A stretch of DNA of 64,000 bases, taken from positions 22,211-86,210 of the forward strand of contig SXOX01000149.1 of NCBI GenBank assembly GCA_005776585.1, written 5' to 3'. Origin of the DNA: Pseudomonadota bacterium. GTDB lineage: Bacteria > Myxococcota_A > UBA9042 > GCA-2863065. Shown here in pieces: positions 39,213-48,953 of the stretch. Both the position numbers and the translations under genes were made by a program. Below the pieces are notes generated by a model, which searched no databases, was not told the origin of the DNA, and was given only the letters and a program-made list of their open reading frames with translations. The stretch's first letter is position 1, and each line of letters opens with the position of its first letter.

Positions 39213-39980
39213 ATGAACGCACGCCTCGCCTTCACCCGCGGTATCTCATCCTCGTTCCAGGACGCCTCGGTCCTAGAACCGTCGGGGGTCGCCATCAACG
39301 TCGACCTCGCTCGATCGCAGCATGCCGCCTACGTCACTGCACTCAGGCGCGCGGGCGTCGAGGTCCATGAACTACCTCCGATTGACGACTTCCCTGACGG
39401 GTGTTTTGTGGAGGACTGCGCCATCGTCCACGAAGGCCAGGCCCTGATCACACTTCCGGGAACGCCCTCCCGCGTCGGCGAGGAGCAGAGCATTGCCGAT
39501 GCGTTGGGCACGCTCGTTCGCGTCGAGCGGACGCGCCCTCCAGCGACTATCGAAGGTGGAGACTGCCTCCGCATCGGCCGCCGCTTGTTCGTCGGACGCT
39601 CAACCCGCACGAACGAGGCCGGCGTCGCGCGCGTCCGCGCGGTCTTCGGCGCGCGTGGTTACTCGGTGGCGGAGGTACCGGTGAACCGCTACCTGCATCT
39701 CAAGTGCATCTGCTCCCCCTTGGACGACCAACGCATCCTGCTCGCTGAGGGCACGATCCCACCGACCTACTTCGACGGCTGCGAGTGCCTCATGGTGCCT
39801 CATGAGGAGGCGCTCGGTGCGAACGTCGTCAGCGTGAATGGCTGGGCAATCGTTGCCGAGGGCTACCCGGAGACGTTGAGGGCGGTGGAACGCGCCGGCC
39901 TTCGCCCGATTCCCCTGAACATTTCGGAGATCGCGCGAGCGGACGGGTCGTTGACCTGCCTTTCGCTTCTGATGGCGTAA
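39213..39980 (+). CDS. ddaH: Dimethylargininase (DDAH)/amidinotransferase-superfamily hydrolase
   Basis: RSISSSFQDAS-like N-terminus (RGISSSFQDASVLEPSG), PDGCFVEDCAIVHEGQALIT, TIEGGDCLRIG, NRYLHLKCICSPLDD and C-terminal ARADGSLTCLSLLM (catalytic Cys) match the DDAH pattern. Confidence 0.85.
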   Translation: MNARLAFTRGISSSFQDASVLEPSGVAINVDLARSQHAAYVTALRRAGVEVHELPPIDDFPDGCFVEDCAIVHEGQALITLPGTPSRVGEEQSIADALGTLVRVERTRPPATIEGGDCLRIGRRLFVGRSTRTNEAGVARVRAVFGARGYSVAEVPVNRYLHLKCICSPLDDQRILLAEGTIPPTYFDGCECLMVPHEEALGANVVSVNGWAIVAEGYPETLRAVERAGLRPIPLNISEIARADGSLTCLSLLMA

Positions 39981-42900
39981 TGGCCGCCTCAGATCCCCCT
40001 CCAGCCTTCCATGAGCTACCCTACCCGATCGCTTGGCCCTTGCTCCGTGCTGACGATCCCGGCGAGCCGGCACTTACGCGTCTGTATTGCCTGCTGGATG
40101 CCGTTCGTGGACTGGTGAAGCTTCTGACGCTGTGTGCTGTGAGCGAATACACGACGCTGCGCCCCAAGGATGCGGCGGTCGATCGCCGCCTGGCGGACTT
40201 TGTCGACGCGCGCCTATCGTTGGGCCACTGGATCGACCTGCTGCGTGAGCTGGCACGCTACTTTGCCAAGCGTACGGAGATCCGACTGTTTGTAGCCGAA
40301 CTCCCGGCGGCGTTCCTCAGGGCGCGGGGAGGATTCTCCCTGGCGTGGCATGCACTGGAAGACATGGTCTCGTTTCGCAATCGCAGCCTCGCGCATGGCG
40401 CGCGAACCATGGACGAGGGCGAGGCGAGCGGGGTCCTGGCCGAGCGTCGCGCGGCATTCGACGAGATTCTGCGCGCCGTTGACTGGATCGCCCGGTATCA
40501 CCTCGTGATTCCAGAAGAGACGGAATTGGTCGGCGGTCGTCTCCATGTCACCCACGTCGTCTCGTGTGACGGTCCACGCGTGGCTGTCGAGCCCAAACCC
40601 TGTGCCTCGTTTCCCTTGCGCGAGGAGGTCCGCCGGGGCGAGGCCTTGCTCCTCTGCCGCCGCGATCTTCCGGCGGAGCACCTCGTGTTGTTCCCACTGT
40701 GGCTCCCATACTTCCACGCCTCCCATGCTGCATACGACCTGTACGCATACGAGGCCGCCCACCGAGCTCCGCATGATCGGCTCTCGGTTGCCCGCCTCCT
40801 GTACCACCCAACGCGGGTCCGCAGCGAGATTGAGATCACCGCAGGTTCCCCGCTCGAGCCGGTGCTGTCGTCCTTCAGCGATCGCTTTCGCCCATTCATT
40901 GGGGAAGTGTTGGGGGCTGTGGGCGCCCGCTCGCCTCGGGACCACTATTTTCCGACCCAGAGGGAGCTGATCCGGCGCAACGCCGAGCGATTCGTCGGTC
41001 GTGAGGACGTACTCGAGCGAGTTGGAAACGTCGCAGGTGCTGCCCCACCCTGCGTCCTGCTCCTTGGGCCGCCGGGGCAGGGCAAGACGTCGTGCATGGC
41101 ACGCATGGTCGAAGAGCACGGCTGGAGCCATCACTTCTTCGCCCGGGACGGCGGAAGGAACCGGCGGGAACTTGCGCTTGGCTCGCTGCTCCAGCAACTC
41201 ATCGGGGCGCGAGGTCTCAACATGGGTGTGCCCGAAGGGCACGCCGATCGCGAGAAGGCGTTCGCCGATGCTCTGGTCGCCGGAGCCGGCGGCCGTCCGC
41301 TCGTCTTCGTGCTCGACGCGCTCGACGAGAGCGACCTCGAGAACGCCGAAGATCTTGACGGCCTCGTGCCGGCCTCGGTCCCAATCGGTGTCACGTTCCT
41401 CGTGACCTCACGGCCGGGACCGCTCGCAGCGGCAATAGAGAACCGCGCGGGTACGGTCGTCCTCACATTGGAGCCGTTCAGCTTGAGCGAAGCGTCCGCA
41501 CTTGCGGCGCGGATGGGTGTGGTCCTCGTCGACCAGCAGCTCCGCAACGTGTGGAACGTCACCAGCGGGAACCCGCTGTTCTTGAAGATGCAGCTCGAGG
41601 AGCTGCAGGAGACCCGTGGACGCGCGAGCGAGCACTTGAAGCTCCGAATTGAGGACTGTTTCGCCGCCCGGTTGGAGCGGGCAATGGAGCAGTTTGGTGA
41701 TGAGCCGGTCCTCGCGGTAATCGGGTTACTCGCGACCGCACAGACCGGCCTGTCGACCAGCGACATCGCCCAGTTCGTACCGGCAGTCCCGTTGTTCACG
41801 ATACGGCGCATCCTTACTCGGCTCAGCGAGTTCCTGTTGGATGACGGCGGCCACTTCCGGTTCTTCCACAAGCGATTCGAGGAGTTTGTCCGGCGCGAAC
41901 TCCTGGACGCTTCCAGTGTCGAGCGCTGGCATCGCCACATCATCGCTCACCATAGCCCATGGCAGCAGAAACGGACCCGCTACGGTTTTCGCCACCTGGC
42001 CGCTCACCACGCCATACTTGGCGATTCGCAAGCCCTCATGTCATTGCTCGAACCCGCCTTTTGGCAAGTGCGAGCGGCCAGCGACGCCGCCGGTCTCGAC
42101 ATCTACGACGACGCGAGGCGGTGGCTTGCTACCGGCCTTCCGGTCGACGAGCTGCTGGCGCGGCTGCGCCCCCTAATCGCCGCTGGAGAGGCCTCGATGG
42201 CTCGGCGTGCCCTGCGGTGCCTCGCGGATCTTTCTCGTCACATTCCTCCACAACGTCTTCTGGCCGAGATTTCCGCGTTGCCGGAGTCGACTGATTTCTG
42301 GATCGGATCTGAAATTCGGAAGACGAGTGCACGACTGAAACCGGCGGAGACATCCGTTGCCAGCGGAGAACGCATCCGGATTGGCGTCTTGAACTACATC
42401 GGACACCTTCCCCTGTTCCTGGCTCGGGACCTCGGCCTTTTCGAACGGGCGGGCCTGGCGGTGGATCTGCTGTTCTTCGACGGAAACGAAGATCGCATCC
42501 GTGCGCTCGCCGAACGAGAAGTGGACCTGCTTGCGAGTACCATCGACGAGGTGTTCCTTGCCTCCGAAGCGGGAGTGCCTCTGCGCGTCGTCCTGAGGAT
42601 GACCCAGGGGTGTGACGACGGTCAAGTTGTGGACGGGCTTCTTTCCAAGTCCCGCATTGCGGACCTGCGTGAGCTCGAGGGCAAGAGACTCGCGATCGAG
42701 AAGGACAGCCCCAGCCTGTTCATCCTCCACCACCTGCTGCAGAGGCACCACATCGAGGCATCCAAGATCGAGCTGGTCCGTTTCCGGTCGTCGGACGACG
42801 CGGGCGCCGCCCTGCGGGAGGCTGTGATCGATGCGGCCATGTTGTGGGAGCCCTGGTTGCACCGCGCACAACAGGAGACTGGCTGCTACCTTGTGCCTTT

Positions 42901-43279
42901 GCCCGACGTCGACGTCGTCGAGGACGTGCTTGCCGTAAGGTCGGATCGGGCCGTTGACCTTGCGGACGCACTCCGTCGCCTCCGCGACGTCTGGTTCGAC
43001 GTGGTGGAGTGCCTTGGGGAACATGGCGACCAGTTGCTTTTGCTGGCGCGGCAGCGATTCGGGATCGCCGCACAGGATTGGCTGGACCTTGCCCACCGAG
43101 TCTCCTATGCAGACCGCGCTTCCAACCACATGTTCTTCACGGATCCGGATGCCTGGCACGCTCAGGCGACGTACACCCAGGATGTGCTGTTCAAAGCGGG
43201 ACTTCTGTCGGTGCGTAGCAGTCCCGAAGGCATGGTGTTGTGGGACGTGGCGGCGCCTGTCTTCCGCGGAGTCATCTGA
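39980..43279 (+). CDS. HEPN-like N-terminus + STAND/AAA NTPase + C-terminal SsuA/NMT1-like substrate-binding domain
   Basis: ALEDMVSFRNRSLAHG (R-x5-H), FVGREDVLERV...CVLLLGPPGQGKTSCMARM (Walker A), PLVFVLDALDES (Walker B), C-terminal IRIGVLNYIGHLPLFLARDLGLFERAGLAVDLLFFDG...VIDAAMLWEPWLHRA (SsuA/NMT1/THI5-like). ATG overlaps the ddaH stop (TAATG). Confidence 0.88.
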   Translation: MAASDPPPAFHELPYPIAWPLLRADDPGEPALTRLYCLLDAVRGLVKLLTLCAVSEYTTLRPKDAAVDRRLADFVDARLSLGHWIDLLRELARYFAKRTEIRLFVAELPAAFLRARGGFSLAWHALEDMVSFRNRSLAHGARTMDEGEASGVLAERRAAFDEILRAVDWIARYHLVIPEETELVGGRLHVTHVVSCDGPRVAVEPKPCASFPLREEVRRGEALLLCRRDLPAEHLVLFPLWLPYFHASHAAYDLYAYEAAHRAPHDRLSVARLLYHPTRVRSEIEITAGSPLEPVLSSFSDRFRPFIGEVLGAVGARSPRDHYFPTQRELIRRNAERFVGREDVLERVGNVAGAAPPCVLLLGPPGQGKTSCMARMVEEHGWSHHFFARDGGRNRRELALGSLLQQLIGARGLNMGVPEGHADREKAFADALVAGAGGRPLVFVLDALDESDLENAEDLDGLVPASVPIGVTFLVTSRPGPLAAAIENRAGTVVLTLEPFSLSEASALAARMGVVLVDQQLRNVWNVTSGNPLFLKMQLEELQETRGRASEHLKLRIEDCFAARLERAMEQFGDEPVLAVIGLLATAQTGLSTSDIAQFVPAVPLFTIRRILTRLSEFLLDDGGHFRFFHKRFEEFVRRELLDASSVERWHRHIIAHHSPWQQKRTRYGFRHLAAHHAILGDSQALMSLLEPAFWQVRAASDAAGLDIYDDARRWLATGLPVDELLARLRPLIAAGEASMARRALRCLADLSRHIPPQRLLAEISALPESTDFWIGSEIRKTSARLKPAETSVASGERIRIGVLNYIGHLPLFLARDLGLFERAGLAVDLLFFDGNEDRIRALAEREVDLLASTIDEVFLASEAGVPLRVVLRMTQGCDDGQVVDGLLSKSRIADLRELEGKRLAIEKDSPSLFILHHLLQRHHIEASKIELVRFRSSDDAGAALREAVIDAAMLWEPWLHRAQQETGCYLVPLPDVDVVEDVLAVRSDRAVDLADALRRLRDVWFDVVECLGEHGDQLLLLARQRFGIAAQDWLDLAHRVSYADRASNHMFFTDPDAWHAQATYTQDVLFKAGLLSVRSSPEGMVLWDVAAPVFRGVI

Positions 43280-43435
43280 TGTGGGCCCCGGGGCCTAGTT
43301 TTCAAACGTGCACGATGCCGGGCCGGACCGGCGACATCGGGTCGGACGGCCACTCACCGCGATGCGAACAGGGCGGTTCAGGCCCACGGCCAAGGGAGCG
43401 CGTGAGATTTCGCGGTCAAAACGGTGCCAGTCGCG

Positions 43436-44935
43436 TCAGAGGGGCGCTAGCAATTCCAACAGCCGCTCGCACACACCTCGGGCCTTGCTGATATCGGAGT
43501 CCGCCAGAAGTTCGAGCCGGTTGTGGGCGGCCGGCGTCCGTACCCTGGCCAGTTGTCCGAAGTCCCTTCGCCACTGCCCCGCGTCACCACCGAGGAGCGG
43601 ATCGCCGAGGTTGGTCCAGTCAGCGTTCAGCAGTTCGAAGAGGTCGAGGGGGTAGGTGTAGTCGAGGATCCGCGCCTGCGAGGCGCCACCTAGAAATGGG
43701 GCCTCACGGTTCCGCCTAGCCTCGGCCTCGACGAGCATCGCGGTCAGTCCGGGGCGCCTCCTCAGGACTTGCTGGCGCCAGTCCGCTTGCCAAAGGTGTT
43801 CGAGGCGCTCCTGGATGGCGGTGCGCAGCATTCGTTCAGTCTGGGCCCACAGCCCCCAGAACGGCACTTGATGTCCCAACGCATTCAGGAAGTCGACGAA
43901 GGCAGGGCAGATGGACTCGACGACTCCCGAAGTCCCAGTCCTCCATGCACTCACGATGACGCCGTGCTCCTCGAGTTCGGAGATGTTCTGGGGCTTCAGA
44001 TCAAATGTTGGACCGCAGAACACTTGCAGGGCTTTCGACAGATCACCGCTGTCCTCGAGGATCTCGGCAACCTCCTGGAACAGCCGCACCGCATCGATGC
44101 GCAGCCGCCGCTCAAGCTCCTCCGTGTCGACGTCCCCCGCGGCACGCATCGCCCAGAGTGTGTAGGCGGCACGGTCGAGGAGGAACGGGTGCCGACCGCA
44201 GTAGCGCTGGATCACCGCTGCGCAGTGGCCGTCCAACTCGAGTCCCTCCGACCTCGCGCGGTTGCAGTGGAGCGTGTGCTCAACCTCGCTGAACACGCTG
44301 ACTGGCACGACGTCAAGCACATTCGCCCAGTAGCCTGTGGAGAGTCCGGCTGCGTGCGCGATCTCGGGGAGCCGACGTTTGGACGCGAGCAGGAGCCCTA
44401 CGCCGTACGCCGTGCTACCCGCAAGGGTTCTCACGAGGTGGAGGAAGTCTCCCTGGCCTTCGAACAGAAACCGGGCGGAGTCAAACTCGTCCAGGAGGCA
44501 GATCGCTCGGACCCGGCGCGCATGGCACTCCTCGAAGAACTGTTGCACTGCCCTCTTCCAAGCGAGGTCGTCCTCGAGTTGCCCAAGCTCGACGCTCAGC
44601 CGCAATGCCTCGGCCGAGGCTCCGCCGCGTTGAGCCCAGGTCCTCACGACGTCGAGACAGATTTGCCGAAATAGGTCGCGTGGCGAACGGAAAATCCCGC
44701 AGTTGATCTCGACGGGAATGCACGCGACCTCGCCGAGCGAACGGGGAACCTCGGCGAGGACGCGTCGGGCGATGCTCGTCTTCCCCGTGCGAGGCAACCC
44801 GACCAGGGCGGAGGAGGCGCAGAACTCCTCCGAGCCATACAGGCGGTCCCGGAGCCGCTGGCACTCCGGGGCCCGGCCGATGAACCGCGACTCGCTGACC
44901 GGTTGCCCAACATACGCATATGGATTTGGTCTCAT
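43436..44935 (-). CDS. AAA/STAND-like P-loop ATPase with C-terminal HEPN-like RxxxxH motif
   Basis: ESRFIGRAPECQRL...SALVGLPRTGKTSIARRVL (Walker A), RAICLLDEFDSARF (Walker B). C-terminus WRRDFGQLARVRTPAAHNRLELLADSDISKARGVCERLLELL. Confidence 0.85.
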   Translation of the reverse strand: MRPNPYAYVGQPVSESRFIGRAPECQRLRDRLYGSEEFCASSALVGLPRTGKTSIARRVLAEVPRSLGEVACIPVEINCGIFRSPRDLFRQICLDVVRTWAQRGGASAEALRLSVELGQLEDDLAWKRAVQQFFEECHARRVRAICLLDEFDSARFLFEGQGDFLHLVRTLAGSTAYGVGLLLASKRRLPEIAHAAGLSTGYWANVLDVVPVSVFSEVEHTLHCNRARSEGLELDGHCAAVIQRYCGRHPFLLDRAAYTLWAMRAAGDVDTEELERRLRIDAVRLFQEVAEILEDSGDLSKALQVFCGPTFDLKPQNISELEEHGVIVSAWRTGTSGVVESICPAFVDFLNALGHQVPFWGLWAQTERMLRTAIQERLEHLWQADWRQQVLRRRPGLTAMLVEAEARRNREAPFLGGASQARILDYTYPLDLFELLNADWTNLGDPLLGGDAGQWRRDFGQLARVRTPAAHNRLELLADSDISKARGVCERLLELLAPL

Positions 44936-44939
44936 TGCG

Positions 44940-47900
44940 TCACCCGTTCACCAGTAGCCACTGTCGGAACAGTTCGTTGCAATGCAGGTACCGATCACCG
45001 TCCAGGCGGATCACCTCCCGACGAATCAGATCATCGAGGACCTCGCGGTACCGGCCTCCCGTCCTGACAACGTCTTCAAGGCGGGCGCCACCCTCCGCAG
45101 CCCCGCGGGCAACTAGCAAGCACACCGCCCGCGCCTCGTCGATGTCGATGCCCGTATCCTCCACTCCGTCTCCCCCCAGGAACAGGTGCTCGACATGGTG
45201 CCAGGATAACCGAGTGCGGTCGAGGATCAAGTGCTGGATCGCCGCTTCGACGTCGGCCGTAGTCGCCACCAGCGCCCTCGTCGCGTTCATGTTGTCGATC
45301 ACGCGATCGAGGAGCAGCAACGTGTAGTACGGGCTTCCCCCACAGAGGCGAGCCACCGACTCGATCGCGGCGTCGGTAAGTCTTCCGTCGGGGATCATGC
45401 CACGTATCATGTCTGTGGCGTCCCGGTCCGGCAGGCTGGGTACCCGAATGAGCTGGAAACCCGCGAACGCCGGGGCGAACTCGGCGCTCATGCGGGGAAG
45501 CGTGTCCTTCCCAACGAGGAGGACGCTAATCCCCTCTCGCCGTTCGAAGAACTCTACCCAGGGCTCGAAACAGTCGCTGGAGCAGACCTCTCGGCTGACG
45601 CGTGCGTATAGCTCCGAGAACTCGTCGACGATCAGCACGGTGGATTTGAGCGGTTCGGTCGCCAGGCCAGCCTCGGAGGCGGGCGGGGCCGGTAGCTGCG
45701 GAGGAAACAGGCTCGAAATCCACCGCGCCATCCCGACCTTCGTAAGGCCGTTCGGCAGTGTATGAAAGGTCGCTCGAACGACCTGGTGTCCCCGGTTCCT
45801 GAGCTCCAACGCGACACGTGAGGCGATCGACGACTTTCCTGACCGCTCTTGTCCGTGGAGGAGCACTGCGCCGGAGGGTGAGGAGAGAACACCGAGGAGG
45901 TTGGCCACCAGAGGGTCGCGACCGATCAGCTCGCTGGTCGCCATCTCGGGTCCAAGCCGCATCGTGCACGGATTCGGTCGGATGGCCGGGAATGGCTCCT
46001 TGGTGCACACCCGCAGCACGTGGCGTTGGGCCGACCCGATGCGGCGGCGGCCCAGCCGATCCAGGCATCGAATGTGGAGGCTCAGTGCGATGGCCCCGTC
46101 AGCCGACTTGGCGCGTAGTGGCACTGAGAACTCCACCGCCCCGCCGCTCCGGAGCCTTTCCGCGATGCCGTGAATGATCTCGCCTCGCCCCGAATCGTCG
46201 GAGTCCGGGTGTCCGACCAGGAGCTGAACCGAACCCGCGGAGCATGTGCTCGTGTTGATCGCCCGGAGCTGCAAGCGGATCTCCTCGGTGAGCGGGTCGA
46301 CCCAGTATGTGTCCGCGCAGGGCTCGATCCGTAGTGTCGGCGATGCTGCCTCCAACCGGTTCGCCACGGCCTGCTCGATGGACAGACGCAACCTGATCAG
46401 CGGCTCGCGCGCCAGGTAGGACAAGTACGTCGGTCGCGCGACGATATCTCGGACCAGCTGATCAATGACGTTCACGAGGTCAAGGCTTTCGGTCTCGATC
46501 TGATCGATGTCTGCGGTGTTGCCGTGTAGCCCCACCGCGCGAACAGCGACAGTGGTCGCGAGCATGAGGCGCTCCCGATCGAGTGGCGAGGATCGCACCT
46601 TTGCGGCCACGTCGGCGAGGACGTCGCTCGCCGCCCCACGGGCCCCCCACTGGAGCGCTGTCTCAAGCTGTTCGGCCAGCTCATTCCGGATGCGGCCGTC
46701 CTGGTCACCGACCGCCTGCCAGAGGTCGTACAGTTTGGCTCCGGGCGCCGAGCGGGGGTGTAGATACTCGCGGAGCGCCGTTCCCACGTCGTCCTGACCG
46801 GAGAGCGACTCAGCCACCGGCTCCGCGATCCGGGTGCGGAGCGCAAGATCGCGCAGGGCCTCGAAGACGGGCACCCAACTGCCGTGCTCGAGCGCACAGC
46901 GCTCCGCTGTGAGTGCGGCGGCCGCCCGCCAACCCCTCGGGCGGTCGTGGAGCACGTTGTCAAGGCGGACTCGGCCGCCCGGTCCGAGCACGTAGAGCGC
47001 GAACAACCGGACCGCGTAGCTCGTTGGTGGCGCAAGGGCGATGGCCTCTGCGAGCAGGGCCTGCCGGACCTCCGGCGGATGCCCCGCTACTTCGGCAAAG
47101 GTCGCGAGTGCGTCGAAGTGGCTCGACAGCCACACGCGCACCATCAGGTCGTCGGCGAGCTGGAAGCGCCTCACAGCGGACGCAGCGGAAAGGAAGAGAC
47201 GGGCACGGTCGGCACTATAGGGGTGGAGCGGCAGTGCGGCGGCCTCGCTTGCTACGCGCCGTGCGTCGTCGAGTGTTACGGTTCCCGCCCCGACCGCCTC
47301 TGGGTCGAATCCGACGAGAGGAGCCGACTCGAGGTGGGCCGACGCAATGACTCCGAACGATACGCCGTGGTCCGGGTCCGGGTCCCAATCGAAGACGTCG
47401 TCCTCCCCTCCCGCGCCAGGTCGGACCCCGATTCGTTGTATGAGTCTGCGAGTCTGCGAATCGTCGGGGTTCTTTTCGAGTGCCTCGAAAAGAGCTTGGC
47501 GGGCCTGTGTTAGCTGGCCAAGCCTCGTAAGCGAGTAGGCCTCGCGCCGCGCAAGCGACGCTCGCTCCGACTCTGAGGCTTCCCGCTTCAGAAGGTCGAG
47601 TTCCTTGAGTGCCTCTTGGTGGCGGTGGAGGTGGGCGAGTAGCGTCGCAAAGTGGTTGCGGACGGCTCTTGCCTGGGGTGCCCGCCGGAGGAAGACGCGA
47701 AGTTCCTTCAGAGCCTCTTGACCGCGGCCACGCTGGTGCAGGAGCGAAGCCAAGTCGTTGACCGCTGCCTCGGGTCTGTGGCCCTTCTCGACGGCTGTGC
47801 GGTACAGCGTGAGCGCACCCTCTGGGTCGAAGGAGGCCATCTCCTTGGCACGGACGACGAGGGAGCCCCCGGTTTGCGAAACCGCATGTTGGACCAGAGC

Positions 47901-48953
47901 AGAGCTCGAGAGCCGAACGTGCACCGCGCGCTCGTAGGGGTGCCCGGGCGAAGGACGTCGCTCGAAGCGCACACCGATGCCCCGCCACGCGTGGGTCTGC
48001 AGCCGCCGGCGCAGCTCTTCATCTTCGACGTCATCGAAGCGGAAGAATAGGGTCGTCATGTCGCTGGACTGGATAAAGCCGAACTGCTGGACACCGAAGG
48101 ACGCGATGTATCCTGGCGCGACCGACACTACATCCGCGATCGCCGTGTCGAGCAGATCCTGGATCCGACTGTCCTCCGCCTGGAGCTCAGGCCGCGCGGC
48201 GAGTGGAAGCGACTGGACCGCCAGCTTCAGCCCCCCTAGCTGGAGGGCCGAGGGCTGGTTGGCGAGCACGCGGTGTGCCATCGCCTCAAGGACGTCACTC
48301 CGGCCGATGTGGTGGAAGACGAGCCGGAGACTACGGCCGAGGACCTCGACGCTGGCGTCGGCTAGCGCAGGGATGGCCAGGACGTCCGCGAGGCCGGAAT
48401 AGGCTTCGAAGCTGATTGTCAGTCTCAAGAAGACCCGCCACTCGGGCTGGAGCTGACGTGGCGGCACGCAAAGGAACGAGCGCCGCAGCGCCACCCAAAC
48501 TCGCTCCGGGGCCTCTAGCTGCTCGCCCAGGCGCGCCAGCAACATCCAGGTCGGGCCGTCGTCGCGCCGCGCTGCCACAACCGCAAGTGCGTCGTAGCCC
48601 CCCACGAGGTCGCCAGACCGAAGCCGGGTGGCGGCGGCGCCGAGTTGGGGATCGTCGGACGCCGGGAAGTCGTCCGGGGTAAGCGGCGGAAGGCGCGCCC
48701 GCGCGAGCTCTGCCAGTTCCCGAGACACATCTTCCGGTAAGGGAATGTGCCCCGGCTCGGTGCTGTGCGCCTGAATGCCCGCGACCGCAGCAAGTTCCTT
48801 GATCTCGCGGACGGCAAGGATGCGCATTGTGTCCGCGTTCGGTCTCACCAGGACGTGGGATGGTGTAACGTTGCCGAGGACGCCGGAGGCGGTCACGCCG
48901 GACCGCAGCTGGACGACGACCTCCCTGCCGACAAGCGATGACCAGTCAATCAC
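44940..48953 (-). CDS. LSm-like N-terminal domain + TPR region + C-terminal AAA/STAND-like ATPase
   Basis: GTG 48953 (VIDWSSLVGREVVVQLRSGVTASGVLGNVTPSHVLVRPNADTMRILAVREIKEL). TPR-like repeats. AVLLHGQERSGKSSIASRVA (Walker A), STVLIVDEFSELYARV (Walker B). Start overlaps the upstream stop (GTGA). Confidence 0.8.
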   Translation of the reverse strand: MIDWSSLVGREVVVQLRSGVTASGVLGNVTPSHVLVRPNADTMRILAVREIKELAAVAGIQAHSTEPGHIPLPEDVSRELAELARARLPPLTPDDFPASDDPQLGAAATRLRSGDLVGGYDALAVVAARRDDGPTWMLLARLGEQLEAPERVWVALRRSFLCVPPRQLQPEWRVFLRLTISFEAYSGLADVLAIPALADASVEVLGRSLRLVFHHIGRSDVLEAMAHRVLANQPSALQLGGLKLAVQSLPLAARPELQAEDSRIQDLLDTAIADVVSVAPGYIASFGVQQFGFIQSSDMTTLFFRFDDVEDEELRRRLQTHAWRGIGVRFERRPSPGHPYERAVHVRLSSSALVQHAVSQTGGSLVVRAKEMASFDPEGALTLYRTAVEKGHRPEAAVNDLASLLHQRGRGQEALKELRVFLRRAPQARAVRNHFATLLAHLHRHQEALKELDLLKREASESERASLARREAYSLTRLGQLTQARQALFEALEKNPDDSQTRRLIQRIGVRPGAGGEDDVFDWDPDPDHGVSFGVIASAHLESAPLVGFDPEAVGAGTVTLDDARRVASEAAALPLHPYSADRARLFLSAASAVRRFQLADDLMVRVWLSSHFDALATFAEVAGHPPEVRQALLAEAIALAPPTSYAVRLFALYVLGPGGRVRLDNVLHDRPRGWRAAAALTAERCALEHGSWVPVFEALRDLALRTRIAEPVAESLSGQDDVGTALREYLHPRSAPGAKLYDLWQAVGDQDGRIRNELAEQLETALQWGARGAASDVLADVAAKVRSSPLDRERLMLATTVAVRAVGLHGNTADIDQIETESLDLVNVIDQLVRDIVARPTYLSYLAREPLIRLRLSIEQAVANRLEAASPTLRIEPCADTYWVDPLTEEIRLQLRAINTSTCSAGSVQLLVGHPDSDDSGRGEIIHGIAERLRSGGAVEFSVPLRAKSADGAIALSLHIRCLDRLGRRRIGSAQRHVLRVCTKEPFPAIRPNPCTMRLGPEMATSELIGRDPLVANLLGVLSSPSGAVLLHGQERSGKSSIASRVALELRNRGHQVVRATFHTLPNGLTKVGMARWISSLFPPQLPAPPASEAGLATEPLKSTVLIVDEFSELYARVSREVCSSDCFEPWVEFFERREGISVLLVGKDTLPRMSAEFAPAFAGFQLIRVPSLPDRDATDMIRGMIPDGRLTDAAIESVARLCGGSPYYTLLLLDRVIDNMNATRALVATTADVEAAIQHLILDRTRLSWHHVEHLFLGGDGVEDTGIDIDEARAVCLLVARGAAEGGARLEDVVRTGGRYREVLDDLIRREVIRLDGDRYLHCNELFRQWLLVNG

